Assembly: GCA_016872915.1 (NCBI GenBank)
Contig: VGYQ01000002.1
Span: forward strand, 30,279-94,278
Direction of reading: 5' to 3'
Source of the DNA: Planctomycetota bacterium
GTDB lineage: Bacteria; Planctomycetota; Phycisphaerae; Phycisphaerales; SM1A02
Length of the DNA stretch: 64,000 bases
Below, piece by piece: positions 44,428-53,079 of this stretch; within the stretch, counting starts at the first letter, position 1; the number at the start of each line of letters is the position of its first letter. Under the pieces are notes generated by a model. The model searched no databases and was not told where the DNA came from. It was given only the letters and a program-made list of their open reading frames with translations. Both the position numbers and the translations under genes were made by a program.

Positions 44428-46931
44428 TCGACACGCCGGCACAGATGCCCTCGCCGCGCCGCGTAGCGCGTGCGGCTCTGATCGGGCTCGGCGTGCTCGC
44501 GATCCTGTTCTTCGTCGACCACGAGGTCGCTCTCTTTGGAGCGAGTCTTCCGTGGGAGATTCATGATGTCGCGCTGATTCTGACCGAGTTCGGCGAGGGA
44601 CAGTGGCTCATTGTGCCATCTGTTCTGCTCTTCGTGTATGGCTGGCGCACGGGACGCGACAATCTTGCGCGGTGGGCATTCCTGCTCGGTGTGACCGTTG
44701 CTGCCTCCGGTGGGCTGGCGAATGCGCTGAAGATTCTGTTCGGGCGTTGGCGTCCCGCTGCGTTCATCTCCGGTGATCTCACCGGATTTGAGTGGTTTGA
44801 AAAGGGATGGGTGAGGGCGTCCTTCCCAAGTGGACATGCGACGACCGCCGCAGCCGCTTCACTGGTGCTTGCGATCTGGTTCCCCAAACTGCGATGGCCG
44901 ATCCTGATGTTCGGTGTAGCAATCGCGGCAACTCGGATCGTACTGGAGGCGCACTATCTGACCGATGTGATCGCGGGCTGGCTGCTTGGCGCAGGCTGTG
45001 TGATGACCGCGCTGTGGATCTGGTGGAAGTTGCATCCACCTTCGGTGCCACGCGCGATGGATGCGGGCTGGCCGCGATCGCCAACCGCAATCGCATGGAC
45101 GGCAATCGCGGCGGGAACGCTGCTGCGCGTGCTGGTGGGCGTCTGGCTGCCGCTTGGAATCGACGAGGCGTATGAAGTCGGCGCATGTCGTTCTGTCACG
45201 CTCTCGGGGTTTGATCACCCGCCACTTGTCTATCTGCTTGTGCGTGCAGGGCTCGCACTGTGTGGAAACGGTCCGGTGGAGGCGATCTGGATTCGTCTTC
45301 CCTTCATCCTGCTGTTTGCGTTCACCACATGGATGGCGTGGCGGACGGCGCGCCTGCTGTTTTCACCGCAGGCTGGCGCATGGACCGCAGTGCTGCTGAA
45401 TCTCTCGGCGCTCTTTGCCGTGGCGCTTGGCGGCTGGGCTCTGCCCGATGGACCGCTGCTCGCGGCACTCATGGTGATGGCATGGGCGCTTGCTCGCGGC
45501 GGCGTCCTCGGTGCACTGCAGGTCGTGAATGTCCAACCGTGGAGCCCATGGAAAACTTGGATCGTTGCGGGTGCTGCACTCGGTACAGCGGGGCTCGCGA
45601 AGTACCAAGCCGCACTCGCCGGGATTGGCGTGCTGCTGTTCCTGCTGTCCACGCGCGAGGGACGGCAACTCCTGCGCCACCCGGCGCCATGGGTCGGTGC
45701 TGCGACTGCGATCGCAGTGACAAGTCCCGTGCTCATCTGGAACGCGACGAATGACTGGGCTTCTTTCCGATTCCAGAGCGCGCGTGCTTCCACAGACGGA
45801 GGTTTCCATCCCTTGCGCGTCCTCGAGTCACTTGGTGCGCAGGCAGGGATCATTCTGCCCTGGATCTGGGCACCACTCCTGTTTGAGATGGTGAAGGCGC
45901 TGCGGCGCGGCCCACACGCGAGCACTTTGGCACGGTCGACATGGTTCTTTGCGTGCATGACCCTTGTGCCGGTCACCACTTTTCTCCTGATCGCGGCGTG
46001 GAGTCCGAAGGGGCTCCCCCACTGGCCTGCGATTGGTTATCTGTTTGCGTTCCCGCTGCTTGGTGTCGCGACAGCACACGAACTTGCGCATGGCAAGCGA
46101 GCACTGGTCAGAAACTGGCTGGTGTTTTCGGCGGTCGTCCTTCTTGTGGTCGTGCCGATCGGTGTGACGCAGGCGGCGCACGGATGGATACAGCGCATGA
46201 TTCCAGCGGCAGCCTCCTTCAAAGACCCGACGCTCGAGGCGCTGCCGTGGAACGCCATCCGCACTTTCGTGGTACGGCGAGCGAGCGAACGCGCGGAGTT
46301 TGCGGCGAGTCAGCCGCTGTTCGTGCCGCCCCCCGCGGTGTACACGCTCGGTGCACAGGCGGGCGATGCGGTGACTGATGTTCCCTGCATCGACGAGATG
46401 CCAACAGTGCTGCCGCCCACCAACGATGTGCTCACGCAGCCACCCCTCCCCCCCGTCCAGGATGTGCTCGCGCCGCCGCCGCCAGCGCCATCCACGTGGG
46501 AGCGCAAGCCGCCGAAGGTGTCGCGTCCGCCCCGATCGCCCGACCCGCAGCCACCGCTGCCCGAGTTGGATGCGGACATCCTCGTGCGCTGCGGAGATGA
46601 GGGGGTGGCGCGAGACAGGTTCTTCGCAGCCGCGATCAACTGGCGTGATGCGGGAAAACTGGCCACGGCGCTGCACGGAACAGATATTGATGTCGCGTGC
46701 CTGAGCAGCGACGCACGACAGTTCGGATGGCTGTACCGCGACCGCGATCTCGTCGGACGCGATGCGCTGCTCTTCGTGACGAGCGATCAGGTCGATGGAG
46801 CGATGCGCGACCTTGCACCGCGCTTCGCATCACTCACGCCGATCGCGGTCATTCGCCTGAATCGTGGCAGCAGCATCGCGCAGACACTCACGGTCCTGTG
46901 CGCGATCGACTACAGCGGGAACGACAGCTAG
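44424..46931 (+). CDS. Fusion protein: PAP2 phosphatase domain plus ArnT/GT39-family glycosyltransferase
   Basis: PAP2 motifs KILFGRWRP, ASFPSGHAT, TRIVLEAHYLTDV; then GIDEAYEVGACRSVTLSGFDHPPLVYLLVRAGL and GWALPDGPLLAALMVMAWAL typical of the GT39/83 superfamily. Confidence 0.88.
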   Translation: MIDTPAQMPSPRRVARAALIGLGVLAILFFVDHEVALFGASLPWEIHDVALILTEFGEGQWLIVPSVLLFVYGWRTGRDNLARWAFLLGVTVAASGGLANALKILFGRWRPAAFISGDLTGFEWFEKGWVRASFPSGHATTAAAASLVLAIWFPKLRWPILMFGVAIAATRIVLEAHYLTDVIAGWLLGAGCVMTALWIWWKLHPPSVPRAMDAGWPRSPTAIAWTAIAAGTLLRVLVGVWLPLGIDEAYEVGACRSVTLSGFDHPPLVYLLVRAGLALCGNGPVEAIWIRLPFILLFAFTTWMAWRTARLLFSPQAGAWTAVLLNLSALFAVALGGWALPDGPLLAALMVMAWALARGGVLGALQVVNVQPWSPWKTWIVAGAALGTAGLAKYQAALAGIGVLLFLLSTREGRQLLRHPAPWVGAATAIAVTSPVLIWNATNDWASFRFQSARASTDGGFHPLRVLESLGAQAGIILPWIWAPLLFEMVKALRRGPHASTLARSTWFFACMTLVPVTTFLLIAAWSPKGLPHWPAIGYLFAFPLLGVATAHELAHGKRALVRNWLVFSAVVLLVVVPIGVTQAAHGWIQRMIPAAASFKDPTLEALPWNAIRTFVVRRASERAEFAASQPLFVPPPAVYTLGAQAGDAVTDVPCIDEMPTVLPPTNDVLTQPPLPPVQDVLAPPPPAPSTWERKPPKVSRPPRSPDPQPPLPELDADILVRCGDEGVARDRFFAAAINWRDAGKLATALHGTDIDVACLSSDARQFGWLYRDRDLVGRDALLFVTSDQVDGAMRDLAPRFASLTPIAVIRLNRGSSIAQTLTVLCAIDYSGNDS

Positions 46932-48331
46932 AGGTTCGCGACTGCCCAACCGGAGCGAGGTGCGCGCCGCAGCATGCGGCTCGCGACAGGACTGTTCGTG
47001 AACGCACATGATTCTGGGCTGAATTGCAGGTCCTTGCCGGGATCGAGCGCACTGACCGCCCCGATGGAGAGGCTCTCACAGAGTAGCCCTCCCTTCTCGA
47101 AGCGCGAGACACATGCATCCTTTTTCCCCGCAAGACATGCATCGATCCAGTCATGCCAGTGATTCGATGCGCCGACATCCTCCGTGGGCAGATTCACTGG
47201 CTTGCCATCGACGAACACACGCGACCAGGCAAACTCGATCGGGAACCACAGCACGCCCTTGTCGCCGACGGCGATCACACCGCCATCACCTTTCACGACT
47301 TCCTCCCCAGTCTTTCCGCCTTCCCAACCCTCGGGCAGACCAAGTGCACGGAAATCGGGGAGCCGTCCACCATCAAACCAGTGCAACGTCAGCCCATTCG
47401 GTCCCGTCTTGGGTCCGGCCGCATACTTCATGATGACCGTCTCGCGCTCCGGGTACTGATCGCTCGTCGCCTTCTCTGGATCGCAGCGCACCGAGAGGGG
47501 CATCCCCAGTTCCAACTCATAGAACGGCACATCAAGTATGTGACAGCCCATGTCACCAAAGGCACCCGTTCCCCAGTCGATCGTGCCGCGCCAGTTGAAT
47601 GGCGTGTAGCCATCCTTGTAGGGACGCTCGGGCGCAACACCGAGAAACAGATCCCACGACAACCACGCGGGGATCGGATCACTGCCCGCCGGACGGGCGC
47701 CACCCTGTGGCCACCATCCTGCCGGGCGATTTGTCCACGCATAGAGATCACTCACGCGACCGACGGCGCCCTCGCGCAGCAGCTTTGCGCCGTATCGCCT
47801 CCACTTCGTCGCGATCCGCTGCGTTCCCATCTGCGTCACAATGTTTGGCTTCGACGCCGCCACCTCGGCAAGTCGGCGATTCTCCCACGCGCCATGCGCG
47901 AGCGGCTTCTGACAGTACACATGCTTGCCCAAGTTCATCGCGGCCATCGAGATAGCCGCGTGCATGTGGTCGGGCGTGCTCACGACAACTGCATCAAAGC
48001 TCTTCTCCATGGATGCGAACAATTCCCGCCAATCGGCGAATGCCTTCGTCTGTGGGAACTGTGGCGGCACTGGCTTGCCCTCCTTGTCCTTCGTACCGAG
48101 TTGCCACGCATCGAGCGCACGGCGATCGACATCGCACAGCGCCACAATCTCCACCATCGGATGCGAGGCGACCGCACGGAGGTCGTCATTGCCCATCCCA
48201 CCACAGCCGATCTTGGCCACGCGCAATTTGCTGTTGCTTTGTGGACGCTGCCGGGAGAGTCGCGTCACGGCCTTGAATGAGATCGGCGCCGCGAGCGAAG
48301 CGAGAACGAAATCACGTCGGGAAATGGCCAT
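46928..48331 (-). CDS. Gfo/Idh/MocA family oxidoreductase with Tat-like signal
   Basis: MAISRRDFVLASLAAP; LRVAKIGCGGMGNDDLRAVASHPMVEIVALCDVDRRAL; AVVVSTPDHMHAAISMAAMNLGKHVYCQKPLAH. Confidence 0.95.
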   Translation of the reverse strand: MAISRRDFVLASLAAPISFKAVTRLSRQRPQSNSKLRVAKIGCGGMGNDDLRAVASHPMVEIVALCDVDRRALDAWQLGTKDKEGKPVPPQFPQTKAFADWRELFASMEKSFDAVVVSTPDHMHAAISMAAMNLGKHVYCQKPLAHGAWENRRLAEVAASKPNIVTQMGTQRIATKWRRYGAKLLREGAVGRVSDLYAWTNRPAGWWPQGGARPAGSDPIPAWLSWDLFLGVAPERPYKDGYTPFNWRGTIDWGTGAFGDMGCHILDVPFYELELGMPLSVRCDPEKATSDQYPERETVIMKYAAGPKTGPNGLTLHWFDGGRLPDFRALGLPEGWEGGKTGEEVVKGDGGVIAVGDKGVLWFPIEFAWSRVFVDGKPVNLPTEDVGASNHWHDWIDACLAGKKDACVSRFEKGGLLCESLSIGAVSALDPGKDLQFSPESCAFTNSPVASRMLRRAPRSGWAVANL

Positions 48332-48441
48332 GCATGGATTAGACACGAAAGTCAGCCCCGATGCGAGAGGTACACCTGCGATTACACTCCAGCCGTGGGC
48401 ATGCGGGCGGCGGGCAGTCAGCCGCAATCCTGCCCCGCAGC

Positions 48442-50394
48442 ATGAGCGCCATAGATTCCCCAGTATCGCCCACGGATGGGCACGCAAGTGCGACCGCGAA
48501 GTTGAAGGCCGGCGTTGTGCTTGCCGCCATTGGCATCGTCTTTGGGGACATTGGCACGAGTCCCCTGTACGCCCTGCGGGCCGGCTTTTTGGTGCCAGGC
48601 CAGGAGTCGGTGAGCGCCGATGCGGTGTCACTGCCGTTGGTCTACGGACTGATCAGCATCTTCTTTTGGACGCTCATGCTCGTCATCAGCGTCAAATATC
48701 TGCTGTTCATACTCCGCGCAGACAATCGTGGCGAAGGGGGCATCTTTGCCCTCCTGTCGCTGCTGCCGACTCCCAAGGAAGGCAGCGTCTTTGGACTACC
48801 GAGGCGATGGTTCATCCTGGGAGTCGTTGGCGCATCGTTGCTGTATGCGGATGGCCTGATTACTCCCGCCATCAGCGTTCTCTCGGCACTGGAGGGACTG
48901 AAGGAGTTGCAGCCCTTCGAGCTTCGGTCCGAGCCCATGTTTTCCACCGAGTTGATCATGCTGATGGCACTGGTGGTGCTGTTCGGGCTCTTTCTCATTC
49001 AGCGAAAAGGCACCTCGTTCATCGGCTTCCTGTTTGGACCCATCATGCTGCTGTGGTTCCTCACACTCGGGGTGCTTGGCGCGGTCAGCATCGTGAAGAC
49101 ACCCCAGATTCTTGAAGCACTCAATCCCATTCATGTTGTCAATGTCTTTCAGGGATCTTTCACGGCCGCCATCACGGTCGTCAGTGCCGTCATGCTCTGC
49201 ATTACGGGTGGCGAGGCGCTCTATGCAGACCTTGGTCATTTCGGGCGACGGTCCATCGGTACAGCGTGGTACTGCATCGTGCTGCCCGGTCTCTTTCTGA
49301 ACTACCTCGGCCAGGGCGCGCTGCTTCTGCGAACCCCAGAAGCCATCGTGAATCCCTTCTTTTTACTCGTGCCCGAGTGGGGCGTCGGCCCCATGGTGAT
49401 TCTGGCGACAGCAGCAGCGATCATCGCGAGCCAAGCCATCATTACGGGCATCTTCTCACTCACACATGCTGCGATTCAACTCGGGTTGCTGCCACGACTG
49501 CGAGTCGTGCACACATCCGAACATGGCTCTCAGGTGTACGTGCCGCTGATGAACATGATCGCTGCCGTGCTGGTGTGCCTCATCGTGCTCATCTTTCAAA
49601 CTTCCGAGCGCCTCTCCTATGCCTACGGTCTCGCTGTTGCGCTCGATATGGGACTTGTTGCCATCCTCTTCGCCGTGCTGATGCAACGCCACCATGGGTG
49701 GGGCATTGTGCGCCTCTCTGCCTTCCTCGGCGTCTTCTTGACGCTCGATCTCACCTTCATCATCGCCAACACATTCAAGATCCCCAAGGGTGGCTGGCTG
49801 ACGCTTCTGATTGCATCCACCACCTGTTACATCATCTTCACATGGATCCGCGGACGAAAGGTCATGATCGAGCGCTACGCACGGCAGACGCTTGACTTCA
49901 CGCACCTTGTCAACAGCCTGCAGACCCATCCTCTGCCTCGGGTCTCGGGGACAGCCGTCTTCCTCACACAGCAGCAGTCGGGCGTGCCGCCGACTCTTCT
50001 GCATCACATCAAGCACAACAAGGTGCTCCACGAGAAGGTCGTGATCATGACGGTGCAGACGGTCGCCGTGCCCTTCGTGGATCGGAGCGATCAGGTGAAA
50101 GTCACGGAACAGTCTGACGGATTCTGGACGGTCGCCGCCAGCAACGGATTCCTCCAGTCTGCGGATGTCCCGAGGCTCATGCGAATCGCAGGCGAGCAAG
50201 GGCTTGAAACACACGAGGGCAGCACGACCTACTTCCTTGGCAGGAACATCCTGTCGCCGCGCGGACGATCCACCATGCCAGGCTTTCAAAAGCGGCTGTT
50301 TTGCACCCTCGCCCAGATCAGTTCAAGCAATCCCCTGTACTTCTCTATCCCGCCTGGGCGCATGATCGAACTCGGCGTTCAAGTGGACATCTGA
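48442..50394 (+). CDS. kup: KUP-type potassium uptake protein
   Basis: LAAIGIVFGDIGTSPLYALRAGF, DNRGEGGIFALLSLLP, LLYADGLITPAISVLSALEG, TGGEALYADLGHFGRRSIGTAWY, YFLGRNIL. Confidence 0.97.
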   Translation: MSAIDSPVSPTDGHASATAKLKAGVVLAAIGIVFGDIGTSPLYALRAGFLVPGQESVSADAVSLPLVYGLISIFFWTLMLVISVKYLLFILRADNRGEGGIFALLSLLPTPKEGSVFGLPRRWFILGVVGASLLYADGLITPAISVLSALEGLKELQPFELRSEPMFSTELIMLMALVVLFGLFLIQRKGTSFIGFLFGPIMLLWFLTLGVLGAVSIVKTPQILEALNPIHVVNVFQGSFTAAITVVSAVMLCITGGEALYADLGHFGRRSIGTAWYCIVLPGLFLNYLGQGALLLRTPEAIVNPFFLLVPEWGVGPMVILATAAAIIASQAIITGIFSLTHAAIQLGLLPRLRVVHTSEHGSQVYVPLMNMIAAVLVCLIVLIFQTSERLSYAYGLAVALDMGLVAILFAVLMQRHHGWGIVRLSAFLGVFLTLDLTFIIANTFKIPKGGWLTLLIASTTCYIIFTWIRGRKVMIERYARQTLDFTHLVNSLQTHPLPRVSGTAVFLTQQQSGVPPTLLHHIKHNKVLHEKVVIMTVQTVAVPFVDRSDQVKVTEQSDGFWTVAASNGFLQSADVPRLMRIAGEQGLETHEGSTTYFLGRNILSPRGRSTMPGFQKRLFCTLAQISSSNPLYFSIPPGRMIELGVQVDI

Positions 50395-50444
50395 GAACGC
50401 AACCGCGGTTGGACGCGCGCGCAGACGCGATTACCATCCGCGGC

Positions 50445-52382
50445 ATGGGTGGAATGCCCCACATTTCCCCGCCCCGCCTGCGGTCCGCCGCATGGACCCT
50501 TGTCACCATCGTCATCACAACGCTGTCCGCGTGCTCCAAACAACCACCCTTGGCACCCGCGGATCTGTTCGCGCAGGCGCAGGCGCAGGAGGAGGGCACC
50601 AATGGCCCCGCCAACATCGATACGGCCGTGATCCTGTACGAGCGCGCAGCGGAGGGCGGCAGTCTTGAGGCAATGCAGCGACTTGTTGCCCTCCACCGCG
50701 GCGGCTGGAACGGCAAGCCGCCCAACCGGGTCGCGCTGCAGCGTTGGCTCGGAGAGGCGGCAAAGCTCGGTGACGGGGAATGTGCGCTTGAACTTGCAGG
50801 CATGATTGCGCGGGGCAATGGCATCTCGACGGACGAGGCGGATGCGACCCGTTGGTACCGACTTGCTGCCGAAGCCGGCAGCATCGAGGGCGCACTGCGC
50901 TACGGTCTCCGTCTCGCGGATGGCATCGGGACGGCAAGGGACGCGGCTGCAGCGCGCGATTGGCTTGGGAGAGGCATGAACGCCGACCCTGCGCTGGCGG
51001 CTCGGCGGCTGGCACTCCTGCTCGCGGACGGCGCTGGCGGACCCGCCGATGATGGTGAAGCCGCGCGGTGGATGCGCATGGCCGCCGAGCGCGGCGATGC
51101 GATCGCGCAGCATCGCCTCGGACAATTTCTTGCGGAAGGTCGCGGCTGTGCACCCGACGCGGGCGAGGCGGCGGTCTGGTACCGACTCGCTGCAGATGCG
51201 GATCTGATCGATGCGCAAGTGTCGCTGGCACTTGCACTGCGCGATGGAGTTGGCGTGAAGTCTGATGCGGTTGAATCGATCCAATGGCTCGAACGCGCGG
51301 CGGCCAAGGGGTCACCCGTGGCACAGCTTCTGGCCGCACGCATGTACGACGATGGCGATCTGGTGGAGCGCAATCCTGCGCGTGCCGCCGCGCTTTACGC
51401 GTTGGCATCTGCGCAGGGTTCTGTGGTAGCGAGTGTCTCCCTCGGCATGCTGCAGTCTTCCGGCGATGGAGTTGCCCGCGATCCTCAGGCAGCAGCAAAG
51501 AACTTCCTCGGCGCAGCGGAACGAGGGGATCCGGATGCGCAGTTGCTGCTCGGTCGACTGCTGCTTGCAGGCGAGGGCATTCAACAGAATCCGCGCGAAG
51601 CGGCAGCGTGGTTCAGCAAGGCTGCGAAGGGCGGTCTCGCCGATGCTCAATATGAACTCGCGCGCATGTATGAGTTTGGAACTGGAGTGACAGCCGACAG
51701 TGCTCAGTGCAATACGCTCTATCGTGCAGCGGCAGAACAGGGACAGCCCGATGCCTGCTACGTGCTCGGTTGGCGTTACGACCATGGGCAGGGACTTCCC
51801 GAGAGCGATCTGGAGGCTGCCGCGTGGTACCGCGCCGCTGCGGATCAGGGTGTCCCGCACGCGAAGTTGCAACTCGGCGTGCTCTACGAGCGCGGCGATG
51901 GTCTGCCGCAGAATGATGCGTTGGCGGCGCAGTTGTATCTCGACGCGTCCGAACAGGGTCTGGACTGGGCGCAGTTCTTCCTTGGACAGATGTATCGGCG
52001 CGGTGCAGGTGTTCCCTACGACATGATTGCGGCGTACGCGTGGCTCAATCTCTCGGCGAGTGCCGGCAATCCATCGGCCGCCCATGAACGCAACCAACTG
52101 CGCGGCAAGATGACCAAGGAAGACATCGCGAAGGCGCAGGATCTCTCGCTCCGTCTGCTGAAGGTCTCGCCCGATGAAGCGCTCGAGAATCGGCAGCGGT
52201 ATCTGCCGCCAGGGCAGCGGAAAATGGGCACTTCGCAAGCGACCACGCTGCAGCCGACCGAGAGCACGCGACGTGCGATCGGCGCGGACGATGCAGGGAG
52301 AGGCAGCGGCAACTCGGGGTCGGGCAGCGGACGGTCGCGTTCATCTGGACGCGCACCACGCACGCCAAACGCGCCCCGCTGA
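50445..52382 (+). CDS. Sel1-like repeat (SLR) lipoprotein
   Basis: Lipobox VITTLSAC; more than ten ~36-aa repeats, e.g. GDAIAQHRLGQFLAEGRGCAPDAGEAAVWYRLAADADLIDAQVSLALALRDGVGV. Confidence 0.93.
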   Translation: MGGMPHISPPRLRSAAWTLVTIVITTLSACSKQPPLAPADLFAQAQAQEEGTNGPANIDTAVILYERAAEGGSLEAMQRLVALHRGGWNGKPPNRVALQRWLGEAAKLGDGECALELAGMIARGNGISTDEADATRWYRLAAEAGSIEGALRYGLRLADGIGTARDAAAARDWLGRGMNADPALAARRLALLLADGAGGPADDGEAARWMRMAAERGDAIAQHRLGQFLAEGRGCAPDAGEAAVWYRLAADADLIDAQVSLALALRDGVGVKSDAVESIQWLERAAAKGSPVAQLLAARMYDDGDLVERNPARAAALYALASAQGSVVASVSLGMLQSSGDGVARDPQAAAKNFLGAAERGDPDAQLLLGRLLLAGEGIQQNPREAAAWFSKAAKGGLADAQYELARMYEFGTGVTADSAQCNTLYRAAAEQGQPDACYVLGWRYDHGQGLPESDLEAAAWYRAAADQGVPHAKLQLGVLYERGDGLPQNDALAAQLYLDASEQGLDWAQFFLGQMYRRGAGVPYDMIAAYAWLNLSASAGNPSAAHERNQLRGKMTKEDIAKAQDLSLRLLKVSPDEALENRQRYLPPGQRKMGTSQATTLQPTESTRRAIGADDAGRGSGNSGSGSGRSRSSGRAPRTPNAPR

Positions 52383-52444
52383 GATTCGGCGCGAGTTCAC
52401 AGTTGCCTGAGCGCCCGGGTCCCTGACCGAGGGCAACAAAAGAA

Positions 52445-52472
52445 AAGACCCGCTGCTTTCGCAGCGGGTCTT
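52445..52472 (-). terminator. Intrinsic terminator of the RRM gene
   Basis: Perfect 12-bp stem; read on the minus strand AAGACCCGCTGC-GAAA-GCAGCGGGTCTT followed by TTCTTTTGTTG. Confidence 0.85.
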
Positions 52473-52509
52473 CGACATTTCGTCGATGGACGGTTCCGAA
52501 GGAACCGAA

Positions 52510-52869
52510 TCAATAACGATCGCGGCCACCGCCGCCACCGTAGCCGCCGCGGCCACCGCCGCCGCCGCCACCGTAGCCACCGCGACCACCGCCACCGCCA
52601 CCGAATCCGCCGCGCGAACCACCCGATGCGGGCGGACGAGCTTCGTTCACGGTGAGGTTGCGACCTTCGAACGCCTTGCCATTCGAATCCTCGATGGCCT
52701 TCTTTGCCGCTTCATCATCACCCATGGTGACGAAGGCGAATCCGCGAGAACGACCGGTTTCACGGTCGGTGGCGATGAACACCTCGGTCACGGGACCGTA
52801 CTGGCCGAAGTGCGCAGCGAGCGCCTCCTGCGTGGTCTTGAACGGCAGATTTCCAACATACAGCTTCAT
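52510..52869 (-). CDS. RNA-recognition-motif (RRM) RNA-binding protein with Gly-rich C-terminus
   Basis: RNP2 KLYVGNLPF, RNP1 RGFAFVTM, C-terminal GGYGGGGGGGRGGYGGGGGRDRY. Confidence 0.97.
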   Translation of the reverse strand: MKLYVGNLPFKTTQEALAAHFGQYGPVTEVFIATDRETGRSRGFAFVTMGDDEAAKKAIEDSNGKAFEGRNLTVNEARPPASGGSRGGFGGGGGGRGGYGGGGGGGRGGYGGGGGRDRY

Positions 52870-52964
52870 AGAGATACGTCACTTTCTTGACAGGCGCGAG
52901 CTCAGCGAAAACCGTTACGGAAAATGACGCATCCGACTTCGAAGCGCAGGCGCAAACCTTAAAT

Positions 52965-52985
52965 GGGGTTGGACAATCCAACCCC
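52965..52985. other. Perfect 9-bp hairpin in the leader region upstream of the RRM gene
   Basis: GGGGTTGGA-CAA-TCCAACCCC, about 95 nt upstream of the RRM start codon. Confidence 0.5.
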
Positions 52986-53079
52986 GATGCCCTCATGCTA
53001 TCAGATCGTGCAGTCTGCAGAGTGCTGACGCGCGGCCCCTGCGGAGAGGGCGATAACCGACCCCTGCGCCGCGGATGCG

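Noticed and set aside
52486-52890. Plus-strand Ala/Thr-rich ORF over the Gly-rich repeat
   Set aside because: Antisense of the GGYGGG-encoding repeats of the RRM protein.
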